Positions 6,265 through 13,346 of a DNA stretch of 27,493 bases are shown here, piece by piece. Below the pieces are notes generated by a model. That model made no database searches and was not told the origin of the DNA. It worked only from the letters and a program-made list of their open reading frames with translations. The translations under genes were made by a program, and so were the position numbers. The stretch is from an uncultured Lachnospiraceae bacterium (GTDB lineage: Bacteria; Bacillota; Clostridia; Lachnospirales; Lachnospiraceae). Positions within the stretch are counted from its first letter, which is position 1; each line of letters begins with the position of its first letter. The DNA lies in the NCBI GenBank assembly GCA_910585555.1, contig CAJUFU010000028.1, positions 1 through 27,493 on the forward strand. The letters are read 5' to 3'.

Positions 6265-7074
6265 ATGAAAAAGAAACTTGCAATGATGGTAATGGTTTCA
6301 ACGATGGCCTGTACGGCACTCACAGGCTGTGGCGGAGCAAAGGAGACGGTTGCGGCAAGTGAAGGCGGAGCCGACCTGGTGTATGCGGTGGAGACCGGTT
6401 CCGCCGGGGAAGCGATTGCGGCGGAGAAAGGATTTAAGACGAATTCCGTGGCATCTCAGGCTGATGCGCTGATGGAGGTAGCATCCGGCACATCCGATGC
6501 GGCAATCATCGATCTTCTGATGGCAGGGGCTATGATTGGAGAAGGCACCAGCTATCCGAATCTTGTACATACGGATGAATTGACAACGGAAGAATATGGC
6601 GTGGGATGCCGTAAGGGCTCTGACCTGGCTTCTTATATTAACGCCGTATTTGCAGAAAGCTATGCGGACGGCTCTATGAAAGAGACCGCAACCACTTACG
6701 GTGTGCAGGAAGCATTGGTGGAGCAGAAATCTGCAGAGTTCACCGCTTCCGCGTCGGACAGTGATGTGGCATATATTCAGGGGAAAGGCTCCCTTATTGT
6801 AGGTATCACGGAGTTTGAGCCTATGGATTATAAAGATGCCTCCGGAGAGTGGATAGGCTTTGATGCGGATATGGCGCGTATGGTAGCGGATAAGCTGGGC
6901 GTGGAAGCACAGTTTGTGATCATTGACTGGGATAACAAGAGTATGGAACTGGAATCTAAAAATATTGATGTGGTTTGGAACGGCATGACATTGACCAATG
7001 AGGTCAAAGAGGCGATGGAGTGCACCAATCCTTACTGCAATAACGCCCAGGTAATTGTAGTGCCTAAGAAATAG
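6265..7074 (+). CDS. Amino acid ABC transporter substrate-binding lipoprotein, circularly permuted
   Basis: A 269-residue lipoprotein: basic start MKKK, hydrophobic stretch, lipobox ALTGC with Cys22. It belongs to the family 3 solute-binding proteins (polar amino acids), but the order of its lobes is reversed. Residues about 39-154 match the second half of a normal protein: VYAVETGSAGEAI corresponds to KVGVQxGSTGE, then ALMEVASGTSDAAIIDLLMA and LTTEEYGVGCRKGSDL followed by the usual final helix. Residues about 175-269 match the first half: SLIVGITEFEPMDYKD, WIGFDADMARMVADKLGV, IDVVWNGMTLTNEVKEAM, NPYCNNAQVIVVPKK. A low-complexity linker (155-170) joins them. The frame is continuous and the total length normal, so the protein is probably functional. 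RBS GAGGAGG precedes the ATG. It is first in the operon with a permease and an ATPase and should deliver a polar amino acid; which one is not readable. Confidence 0.9.
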   Translation: MKKKLAMMVMVSTMACTALTGCGGAKETVAASEGGADLVYAVETGSAGEAIAAEKGFKTNSVASQADALMEVASGTSDAAIIDLLMAGAMIGEGTSYPNLVHTDELTTEEYGVGCRKGSDLASYINAVFAESYADGSMKETATTYGVQEALVEQKSAEFTASASDSDVAYIQGKGSLIVGITEFEPMDYKDASGEWIGFDADMARMVADKLGVEAQFVIIDWDNKSMELESKNIDVVWNGMTLTNEVKEAMECTNPYCNNAQVIVVPKK

Positions 7075-7100
7075 CGCGCAGTAGAATCATGGAGGTTAGC

Positions 7101-7757
7101 ATGTTTTGGAGTGTTACAGTATCGCTGTTAGACGGGCTTTTGACCAGCTTTGAGATTTTTATATTCACTTTGCTTTTTTCACTGCCGTTGGGACTTATTT
7201 TGTCCTTTGGCGCGATGAGCAGATTGAAACCGTTGCGGGGATTGATACAGACGCTGGTGTGGATAATCAGGGGCACGCCCTTGATGCTGCAGTTGATTAT
7301 CATTTTCTACGGGCCGGGATTGTGGCTTGGACATAATATCTGGAATGGAAGCGAGTCGGGGCGGATTACCGCTACGGTGGTGGCTTTCAGCATTAACTAT
7401 GCCTGCTATTTTTCCGTGATCTTTCGGGGCGGTATTGAAGGCGTGCCGGTGGGACAGCGGGAGGCAGGCGAAGTGCTGGGCATGACGAAGACGCAGATTT
7501 TCTTTCAAGTCACCCTCCTGCAGATGATCAAAAGGGTGGTGCCGCCCATGTCAAACGAGGTTATGACGTTAGTTAAGGATACTTCTTTGGCGCGTATCAT
7601 TGCGGCCTATGAACTGACCTTTGCCGGATATTCTTTTATGAAAAGCAGCGGTATTACCTGGCCGCTCTTCTATACGGGAGTGTTCTATCTGGCGTTTGTA
7701 GGCATTTTGACACTGTTGTTTAATTATATCGAACGCAAGCTGGATTATTTCAGGTAG
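7101..7757 (+). CDS. Polar amino acid ABC transporter permease (HisM/GlnP family)
   Basis: A 218-residue inner-membrane protein with about five hydrophobic helices. Family motifs are RGTPLMLQL (57-65) and the cytoplasmic EAA-like loop GQREAGEVLGMTKTQIFFQV (118-137), which docks on the ATPase. The start at ATG 7101 is chosen because GGAGG lies six bases before it; an in-frame ATG at 7089 would add four residues but lacks a ribosome binding site. Only one permease gene is present, so the transporter should use a homodimer. The gene follows the permuted binding protein by 26 bases and precedes the ATPase by 11. Confidence 0.93.
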   Translation: MFWSVTVSLLDGLLTSFEIFIFTLLFSLPLGLILSFGAMSRLKPLRGLIQTLVWIIRGTPLMLQLIIIFYGPGLWLGHNIWNGSESGRITATVVAFSINYACYFSVIFRGGIEGVPVGQREAGEVLGMTKTQIFFQVTLLQMIKRVVPPMSNEVMTLVKDTSLARIIAAYELTFAGYSFMKSSGITWPLFYTGVFYLAFVGILTLLFNYIERKLDYFR

Positions 7758-7768
7758 GGGAGGGAGCC

Positions 7769-8545
7769 ATGGCAGTTTTAGAAGTGAAAAATATTGAGAA
7801 GCATTTCGAATCTACCAAGGTCCTGCGTGACGTGAGTTTCGAGATGGAAGAGGGCAGTGCGCTGGCCATCATCGGTTCTTCAGGCTCAGGAAAGACGACC
7901 CTGCTTCGGTGTCTGAATTTCCTGGAAGTACCGGACAGAGGGTCCATTATTGTGCGGGGACAGACATTGTTTGATGCAGACAGGCCCCTAAAAGAGCAGG
8001 AAAAGGATTTGCGCAGAAAGCGCCTGCATTTCGGCATGGTATTTCAGTCCTTTAATTTGTTTCCACAATATACGGCGTTAGAGAATGTCACTTTGTCAGA
8101 AAAACTTCTGGCTAAGGAGCGGCCGGATTATAAACAAAAGAAAAAAGAGATTCTGGAGGAAATTGAGCGGCACGGCAAAGCCCTCTTAGAACAGATGGGG
8201 CTTGCGGAGCGCATGGAGCATTATCCCCATCAGCTTTCAGGCGGGCAGCAGCAGAGGGTGGCAATTGCCAGGGCCCTGGCTTTGCAGCCGGATATCCTGT
8301 GTTTTGATGAACCCACTTCCGCGCTGGACCCGGAACTTACAGGGGAGGTCCTGAAAGTGATCAGAGGTTTGGCTGATCAGCATACCACGATGATCATTGT
8401 GACCCATGAGATGAGTTTCGCGAGGGATGTGGCAGATCATATCATTTTCATGGATGAGGGCGTGATCGTGGAGCAGGGCGAGGCAAAACAAGTGATCGAT
8501 CATCCGAAGGAAGAGAGAACAAGACAATTCTTGACTAAGTATTAA
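7769..8545 (+). CDS. Polar amino acid ABC transporter ATP-binding protein (GlnQ/HisP family)
   Basis: A 258-residue cytoplasmic ATPase that powers the transporter. Motifs in order: Walker A GSSGSGKT (36-43), Q-loop Gln93 in VFQSFNLFP, signature LSGGQQQR (156-163), Walker B ILCFDEPTSALDP (176-188) and switch His213 in VTHEM. The length fits the family, with a modest insertion of charged residues (115-138) between Q-loop and signature. Start ATG follows GGGAGGGAG. It is the last gene of the operon and is followed at once by a clear terminator. Confidence 0.95.
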   Translation: MAVLEVKNIEKHFESTKVLRDVSFEMEEGSALAIIGSSGSGKTTLLRCLNFLEVPDRGSIIVRGQTLFDADRPLKEQEKDLRRKRLHFGMVFQSFNLFPQYTALENVTLSEKLLAKERPDYKQKKKEILEEIERHGKALLEQMGLAERMEHYPHQLSGGQQQRVAIARALALQPDILCFDEPTSALDPELTGEVLKVIRGLADQHTTMIIVTHEMSFARDVADHIIFMDEGVIVEQGEAKQVIDHPKEERTRQFLTKY

Positions 8546-8550
8546 ATGGG

Positions 8551-8576
8551 GGAACCGGTATACGCCGGTTCCTTTT
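8551..8576 (+). terminator. Rho-independent terminator of the amino acid ABC operon
   Basis: GGAACCGG (8551-8558) pairs with CCGGTTCC (8565-8572) around a 6-base loop, followed by TTTT; it begins five bases after the ATPase stop codon. Confidence 0.88.
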
Positions 8577-8580
8577 GCGC

Positions 8581-8700
8581 GCATAAGCAGAGTCAGAAGG
8601 ATTGTGAAGTATGCACCATGCTTGCATGAGGGCATACTTCGGAAGCCTTATGACGAGCAACGCGAACGAGAAATGCAAAGCATTTCGAGTCTGCTTATGC
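8581..8700. repeat. 120-base imperfect palindrome with nested hairpins (structured element)
   Basis: GCATAAGCAGA (8581-8591) pairs perfectly with TCTGCTTATGC (8690-8700); after one mismatch two more pairs follow. Inside are a 9-bp hairpin GAAGTATGC (8606-8614) with GCATACTTC (8632-8640), a short AAGG/CCTT stem enclosing it (8597-8600 with 8646-8649), and a 7-bp hairpin GAAATGC (8670-8676) with GCATTTC (8680-8686) on an AAA loop. The whole can fold as a multi-branched cruciform or RNA. It carries no coding frame and lies just past a terminator. It could be a dispersed palindromic repeat, a small non-autonomous mobile element or a small RNA; only one copy is in the window. Confidence 0.7.
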
Positions 8701-8880
8701 CCGGCCAGTCATTCTGATGAAACGGCGGGCTTTCTTGTGAAAATACTACCCACTATACCAAAAGTAGTATAGATTTTAGGATTGTATCCATGGTAAGGTT
8801 TTGTAAAAGGAAGGCGGCAAAGGCGCTTTCGGCCGGTAAAACGGTAAAAACAACAAAGACAGAGAAGGAGGATTTACACT
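8701..8880 (+). other. Non-coding leader upstream of the MotA-like gene
   Basis: No coding frame was found. It contains a short inverted repeat CTATAC/GTATAG around 8752-8773 and ends in a strong GGAGG nine bases before the ATG at 8881. A promoter is expected here, but no box pair is convincing (TTGTAT with TAAAAG near 8782-8809, 16-base spacing, is the best and is weak). Confidence 0.45.
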
Positions 8881-9408
8881 ATGATTATGGAAATAATAAG
8901 TATTGTCGGGGGAATGATTTTTTTGATACTGATGACCTATACGGGCGGGGATAGGACTTTTGCTCTTAGCTGGTTTATTGATTTCCCTACCTTATTGGTC
9001 ATGGTAATCTTTGTGGTTCCGGTTCTGATGCGGGGCGGTATGTGGAAGGATTTTAAGCGGGCTTTCCAATTGCTTAAGAAGCGTTATGACTGCCGCTTAA
9101 GTGAGCTTAGAAGGACCAAGGATGTGTTGGAAATGATTCAGAAGCAGATATGGTATGCCGGTATACTAACCATGATGGTTTCCATTATGTATATTATGGT
9201 AAATATCAGCGATCCCTCTCTGTTAGGACCCAATATTGCCATATCCATTCTGACGCTGTTTTATACGGTGGTTCTTGAAATGTTACTCTTACCCTTGCAG
9301 CTTGAAGTAAAGAGGCGGATTATTAACTATATGGATTTGGAGTCGGATTTGGAAGCAGAGTCTGTACAAATAGTACCGGATACAGATAATGACAGACCGC
9401 AGCAGTAA
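8881..9408 (+). CDS. Four-helix membrane protein with MotA-like topology (hypothetical)
   Basis: A 175-residue membrane protein. Predicted helices by eye are residues 4-20, 33-50, 91-108 and 116-138, with a basic cytoplasmic-type segment (52-88) between the second and third and a charged tail after 140. Helix 2 reads FIDFPTLLVMVIF, which resembles the MotA segment around F-x-D-x-P-S-L-L-I-V, and the 2 + loop + 2 layout matches MotA-type stator proteins, but the cytoplasmic loop is much shorter than in MotA and no MotB partner is nearby. It precedes the membrane LuxR-type gene by 21 bases, so the two are probably one operon. The function is unknown; it may sense or transmit a membrane signal to that regulator (inference). 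Confidence 0.8.
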   Translation: MIMEIISIVGGMIFLILMTYTGGDRTFALSWFIDFPTLLVMVIFVVPVLMRGGMWKDFKRAFQLLKKRYDCRLSELRRTKDVLEMIQKQIWYAGILTMMVSIMYIMVNISDPSLLGPNIAISILTLFYTVVLEMLLLPLQLEVKRRIINYMDLESDLEAESVQIVPDTDNDRPQQ

Positions 9409-9429
9409 AAAGACGGAGGGAATACAGGC

Positions 9430-9978
9430 ATGGGAAAACAGGCACTCCGCTGGCTTTTGGGAGCCGGCTATGTGGTACTTGTGACATTGCTTTTGCTATA
9501 TCAGATGGGTGCAGTTGGAAAGATGAGAAATTCTGTCATTGCAGCTCTTGGAACCTTGCTTCTGGGAGCAGCACTGGCAGTGGTATTGGTGCTGTACATC
9601 CGTTTGACAGACCAGATCAAAGATTCCGGGAAGGCAGGACAGGACGCGCAGACGGATGTTTCAATGTCGGCAGAAGAGAAGCAGGATGCGGCAGAAAAGG
9701 CTGATGAACAGGGATATGAGCAGGAAGCCAGAGGTTATGAGGAAATTTACGGAAGTTTTCTGAAAGTTTCACAGGGATACGATCTGTCCGAGCGGGAATT
9801 GGAAGTGGCATGGCTTCTTTATCGGGGCTACACCAACAGGCAGATTGGCGAGGAGCTTTATATTGCGGAAACTACGGTCAAGAAACATGTGTCCCATATT
9901 TACCAGAAGATGGAGGTTTACAGCAGAAAGGATTTTCGGGCAAAGGTGCAGAGGGAAAGCAGAGGGCTGTCACAGTAG
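9430..9978 (+). CDS. Membrane-anchored LuxR-type transcriptional regulator
   Basis: A 182-residue protein with two N-terminal membrane helices (about 7-27 and 36-57), a charged, low-complexity linker rich in Glu, Gln and Ala (60-105), and a C-terminal LuxR/GerE helix-turn-helix (118-170). The HTH reads LSERELEVAWLLYRGYTNRQ, then IGEELYIAETTVKKHVSHIYQKM, with the conserved E122, G133, I139, T149 and V150 positions. There is no receiver, autoinducer-binding or extracellular sensor domain, so the input must come through the membrane helices or a partner. The MotA-like protein encoded just upstream is the obvious candidate. Start ATG follows ACGGAGGG. Target genes are unknown. Confidence 0.88.
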   Translation: MGKQALRWLLGAGYVVLVTLLLLYQMGAVGKMRNSVIAALGTLLLGAALAVVLVLYIRLTDQIKDSGKAGQDAQTDVSMSAEEKQDAAEKADEQGYEQEARGYEEIYGSFLKVSQGYDLSERELEVAWLLYRGYTNRQIGEELYIAETTVKKHVSHIYQKMEVYSRKDFRAKVQRESRGLSQ

Positions 9979-10000
9979 TGATAGAGAAAAAATTTTCTAT

Positions 10001-10034
10001 GAAAAAGAAAATATTTATATCTTTTTTCTTTTTC
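10001..10034 (+). terminator. Probable terminator after the LuxR-type gene
   Basis: GAAAAAGAAAA (10001-10011) pairs with TTTTCTTTTTC (10024-10034): an 11-bp, very AT-rich stem with T runs in its right arm. A second weak hairpin (TAGAG-AAAATTTTCTA) lies just before it. The low GC makes termination strength uncertain. Confidence 0.45.
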
Positions 10035-10136
10035 GTCAAAAAAATCTAAGAAATGGTAAAGTAATTCTATTCTAATCAAAAACTCCAAAAGCTAAAATAA
10101 ATGCATCAACAAAAGCTATGTTTGAAAGGAGAGGCT

Positions 10137-11519
10137 ATGAAAAAGAATGTATTGAAAGCGATTGGAGTCATGATGTCAGCTGTCATGGTACTTGGCTGTA
10201 CAGCCTGCGGTGCTTCCGGAGAAAGCGCAACGGAAGTACAGACTGGTGAGACGGCTGCACAAGATTCTGCAACAGAGGAAGAAACCAGTGAAGCATCCGA
10301 TAGCGCAGCAGATACGGAGGCATCAGGAGAGAAAGTGACGATCACTTTATGGTCACAGTTCTCCGACCCTAACTCTACAGACGGTAATTATGTGGCGTTT
10401 TATAATGCATTGGAGACGATCAAGACCGATATGCCTAATGTGGAAGTCATACACGAAGGAACGGAATCTGAGTCTTATAAGGTAAAACTCAAAACAGCCA
10501 TGGCTGGCAATGAGCTTCCGGATGTATTTTTTAACTGGGGAGCAGGAACCATGAAACCTTATGTGGATGCAGGATTGGTTCTGCCGTTGGATGAGTATAT
10601 GACAGATGATGTAAAAGGCCGCATCTTAGGCGGTACTCTGGATAATTTCATGTTTGATGGGAAGACATATGGATACCCTTACAGTGTGGCAGTTGCGTCT
10701 TTGTATGTCAACACAGAGCTTTTTGAGCAAAACAATGTAAAAGTACCGGAAACCTATGATGAATTATTGGAAGCGGTAGATGCTTTCAATGCGGCTGGTA
10801 TCACGCCTATTTCACTGGGGGAGAAGGATTTGTGGCCGGGCCTGATGATTTTTGGTATTCATGCCATCAGAATGGCGGGCGCAGAGGATTTTAACGCGGC
10901 ACTGAATGGTACGGCCTCCTTTGATACACCGGAACTTGTGGCTGCGGCAACAAAAGTACAGGAACTTGCGGCAAGAGGCGGTTTTGGCAGCAGTGCAATG
11001 GGAACTTCTGAAGATGATGCTGTGGCTGCTTTCAAACAAGGCAGAGCGGCTATGATGTTCATGGGCAGTTGGTTAAATGGTGACTGTGAAGCGGAAGACG
11101 CAGTTGTTAAGGGTAAGATTTCCGTTATCAAATTCCCTGTGATCGATGGCGGCAAAGGAACAATTGACGAGTTCCACGGCGGGTCCGGGGAGACATTCCT
11201 TGTCAGCAGCAAAACAGAACATCCGGAGCAGGCAGCGGCAGTTGCACAATACATATGCGAAAAAATGTCTAAAGACCAGTACCTTGCAGGCTCCGGTATG
11301 CCGGCATGGGAAGCGCAGATGGGTGACACCTCAGACTTAAATCGTCTATCACAGGAAATCGCAGGCTTGACTGCAGATGCAACAGGTTATGTATATTGGT
11401 TAGACTCTTTGACCGGCGGCTCCAAAGCAGATACCATTATGAATGAGATTGCTAAGTTGATTGACGGTTCTGTCACACCAGAAGAGTTCTGTAAGAATCT
11501 TCAGGCAATAAACGAGTGA
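10137..11519 (+). CDS. Sugar ABC transporter substrate-binding lipoprotein (CUT1, family 1)
   Basis: A 460-residue lipoprotein: MKK start, hydrophobic stretch, lipobox VLGC with Cys21, then an acidic Ser/Thr/Glu-rich linker (26-62) that spaces the domain from the membrane. The body fits family 1 sugar-binding proteins: VTITLWSQFSDP near the start, LKTAMAGNELPDVFFNWGAG, AGLVLPLDEYM, TYGYPYSVAVASLYVNTELF, GRAAMMFMGSWL. With the xylosidase downstream, the ligand is probably a xylo-oligosaccharide (inference). The start at 10137 is chosen because AAGGAGAGG lies just before it; an in-frame ATG at 10101 has no ribosome binding site and would bury the signal peptide. A hairpin after the gene may limit read-through into the permeases. 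Confidence 0.93.
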   Translation: MKKNVLKAIGVMMSAVMVLGCTACGASGESATEVQTGETAAQDSATEEETSEASDSAADTEASGEKVTITLWSQFSDPNSTDGNYVAFYNALETIKTDMPNVEVIHEGTESESYKVKLKTAMAGNELPDVFFNWGAGTMKPYVDAGLVLPLDEYMTDDVKGRILGGTLDNFMFDGKTYGYPYSVAVASLYVNTELFEQNNVKVPETYDELLEAVDAFNAAGITPISLGEKDLWPGLMIFGIHAIRMAGAEDFNAALNGTASFDTPELVAAATKVQELAARGGFGSSAMGTSEDDAVAAFKQGRAAMMFMGSWLNGDCEAEDAVVKGKISVIKFPVIDGGKGTIDEFHGGSGETFLVSSKTEHPEQAAAVAQYICEKMSKDQYLAGSGMPAWEAQMGDTSDLNRLSQEIAGLTADATGYVYWLDSLTGGSKADTIMNEIAKLIDGSVTPEEFCKNLQAINE

Positions 11520-11528
11520 TCACATGGG

Positions 11529-11556
11529 GAGAATCCGGAAGTTTTTCCGGGTTCTC
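11529..11556 (+). terminator. Intra-operon hairpin between binding protein and permeases
   Basis: GAGAATCCGGAA (11529-11540) pairs with TTCCGGGTTCTC (11545-11556), 12 pairs including one G-T, on a GTTT loop, followed by TTATTA. The tail is a poor U run, so partial termination or 3' end protection of the binding-protein mRNA is likely, giving more binding protein than permease. Confidence 0.65.
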
Positions 11557-11605
11557 TTATTATGCAAAAGACCGTAAAAATTCATGGTTGGAGAGGAGAT
11601 AGGTT

Positions 11606-12481
11606 ATGCAGAAGATGCTTGGAAATAAAAAGGCATATTGGATTTTTGTACTTCCGGCGCTGGTGATTTATCTGGTCATGGCATTTGTTCCCATCGCTAT
11701 GTCCGGTTATTACAGTACCATGCAGTGGGATGGAATCGGCGCCAAGGTATTTATAGGGATAGAAAATTATTTAGATCTTTTAAAAAACGATGCGTTTCTT
11801 ATGTCGGCACGTAATTCCCTGATTCTGGCCGTCGCTTCCATCGTTGGGCAGTTAATACCGGCGCTGTTTTTTGCCCTCGTTTTGGCAAGAAATGTTAAGG
11901 GAGAAAAGGTGTACAGGACAATTTATTTTATTCCCGTACTGCTTTCTACCGTAGTGATCGGCCAATTGTTTTTGAAGATATACAATCCCGATTATGGCGC
12001 TTTGAATGCCATTTTGAAAAGTTTTGGGCTGCAGGGGCAGGACTGGCTGGGCGATAAGCGTTTCGTGCTTGCAGCATCCTTTTTCCCCATTGTATGGCAG
12101 TACATCGGTTATCACATGCTGATTCTTTATACAGGGATTAAGAGTGTGCCGGCGGAAATCTATGAAGCGGCACAGATTGACGGGGCAAATGAACGCCAGA
12201 TGGCTTTTCATGTGACGATACCTTTGATTAAGAGCACCATGAAAGTAAGTTTGACCTTTGCCGTGATCGGCTCCTTAAAACTTTTTGATTTGATCTGGGT
12301 TTTGACTAAGGGCGGCCCTCTGCACGCAAGCGAAGTACCGAGCACATTGATGTATAACTCTATTTTCACCAGAATGGAATATGGAGCGGGCAGTGCCATG
12401 GCCATTTTCATTGTGCTGGAATGTTTTGTGTTCTATTTCCTGATTGAGAAGTTCTTCAAAGTGGAAAATATGACTTATTAG
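11606..12481 (+). CDS. Sugar ABC transporter permease (MalF/UgpA type)
   Basis: A 291-residue inner-membrane protein with six hydrophobic segments. The EAA loop EAAQIDGANERQMAFHVTIP (187-206) is the docking site for the ATPase. The opening YWIFVLPALVIYLVMAFVPI is typical of the first CUT1 permease. RBS GAGAGGAG precedes ATG. It forms a heterodimer with the next gene product, 11 bases downstream. Confidence 0.95.
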   Translation: MQKMLGNKKAYWIFVLPALVIYLVMAFVPIAMSGYYSTMQWDGIGAKVFIGIENYLDLLKNDAFLMSARNSLILAVASIVGQLIPALFFALVLARNVKGEKVYRTIYFIPVLLSTVVIGQLFLKIYNPDYGALNAILKSFGLQGQDWLGDKRFVLAASFFPIVWQYIGYHMLILYTGIKSVPAEIYEAAQIDGANERQMAFHVTIPLIKSTMKVSLTFAVIGSLKLFDLIWVLTKGGPLHASEVPSTLMYNSIFTRMEYGAGSAMAIFIVLECFVFYFLIEKFFKVENMTY

Positions 12482-12492
12482 GAGGGAAAGAG

Positions 12493-13323
12493 ATGAAAAA
12501 GTTAAAACCGACAAAAGTTCTGCTCCATATTCTGTTAATCGCCTTTGCTGTTATACAGATTTATCCGCTGCTCTTTCTTGCGTTCTTTTCCTTGAAAGAC
12601 AATAACGAAATCTACAGCGGAAATGTTATGGGCATCCCCAGGGAATTTCACTGGTCCAATTACCAAAACGCATTGTTCAATGCCAATGTAGGACATTATT
12701 TAATAAACAGTATTTTTGTTACCGCTATTGTTATCCTGATATCCGATATTCTGGCATGTATGGTCTCTTATGCGATTGCCAGAATGCGGGTGAGCGCCAA
12801 CCGCTTTATTAAGCCGTTTTTTTCCATCGGCTTGATGATTCCGCTTCACGCGGTGCTCCTTCCCGTATTCATTATGCTGCGGAATCTGAAAATGTTAGAT
12901 ACTTACCAGGCGATTATCGTTCCCTACATTGCGTTTGCGCTTCCCATGGCAATCTTTTTTATGATCGGATTCTTTCAGGTACTGCCTCTGGAATTGGAGG
13001 AGTCGGCATTTTTGGACGGCTGTGGGATTTTCAGAACATTCTTCTCCATTGTTCTGCCGCTTGTGAAGCCGGCGCTGGCGACCATCTCGATTTTTACCTT
13101 CCTCTCCACCTGGAATGAGATGATGTTTGCCATAACTTTTATCAATTCGGAGAAATACAGAACATTGACGGTAGGTATCATGCAGATGGTAGGGCAGTAT
13201 ACCACAGATTGGGGGACCATGGGAGCAGGCCTGGTTGTGGCGACGCTTCCTACGGTGGTCATTTATCTGCTGTTCAGTAATCAGGTGCAGAGCGGCATGG
13301 TAGCCGGGGCAGTCAAAGGCTAA
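12493..13323 (+). CDS. Sugar ABC transporter permease (MalG/UgpE type)
   Basis: A 276-residue inner-membrane protein, second CUT1 permease, with six hydrophobic segments. Typical features are QIYPLLFLAFFSLKDNNEI near the N terminus, SYAIARMRV (92-100) and the EAA loop EESAFLDGCGIFRTFFSIVL (169-188), where family members usually have EAAxxDG; here Ala-Ala is replaced by Ser-Ala. RBS is GGAGGGAAAG. The gene is followed after 23 bases by the xylosidase gene. No ATPase gene is nearby, so a shared MsmX-type ATPase elsewhere is expected. Confidence 0.94.
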   Translation: MKKLKPTKVLLHILLIAFAVIQIYPLLFLAFFSLKDNNEIYSGNVMGIPREFHWSNYQNALFNANVGHYLINSIFVTAIVILISDILACMVSYAIARMRVSANRFIKPFFSIGLMIPLHAVLLPVFIMLRNLKMLDTYQAIIVPYIAFALPMAIFFMIGFFQVLPLELEESAFLDGCGIFRTFFSIVLPLVKPALATISIFTFLSTWNEMMFAITFINSEKYRTLTVGIMQMVGQYTTDWGTMGAGLVVATLPTVVIYLLFSNQVQSGMVAGAVKG

Positions 13324-13346
13324 GCAGAGCAGAAAGGAGCTAGAGC

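Noticed and set aside
6265..7074. Amino acid-binding gene as a pseudogene made of two rearranged pieces
   Set aside because: The frame is continuous, the lipobox and ribosome binding site are intact, total length is normal and both lobes keep their conserved residues.
8581..8700. tRNA or known riboswitch
   Set aside because: No cloverleaf, no TTCGA arm, no CCA acceptor, and no riboswitch core that I know; it is also followed by 180 bases before the next gene.
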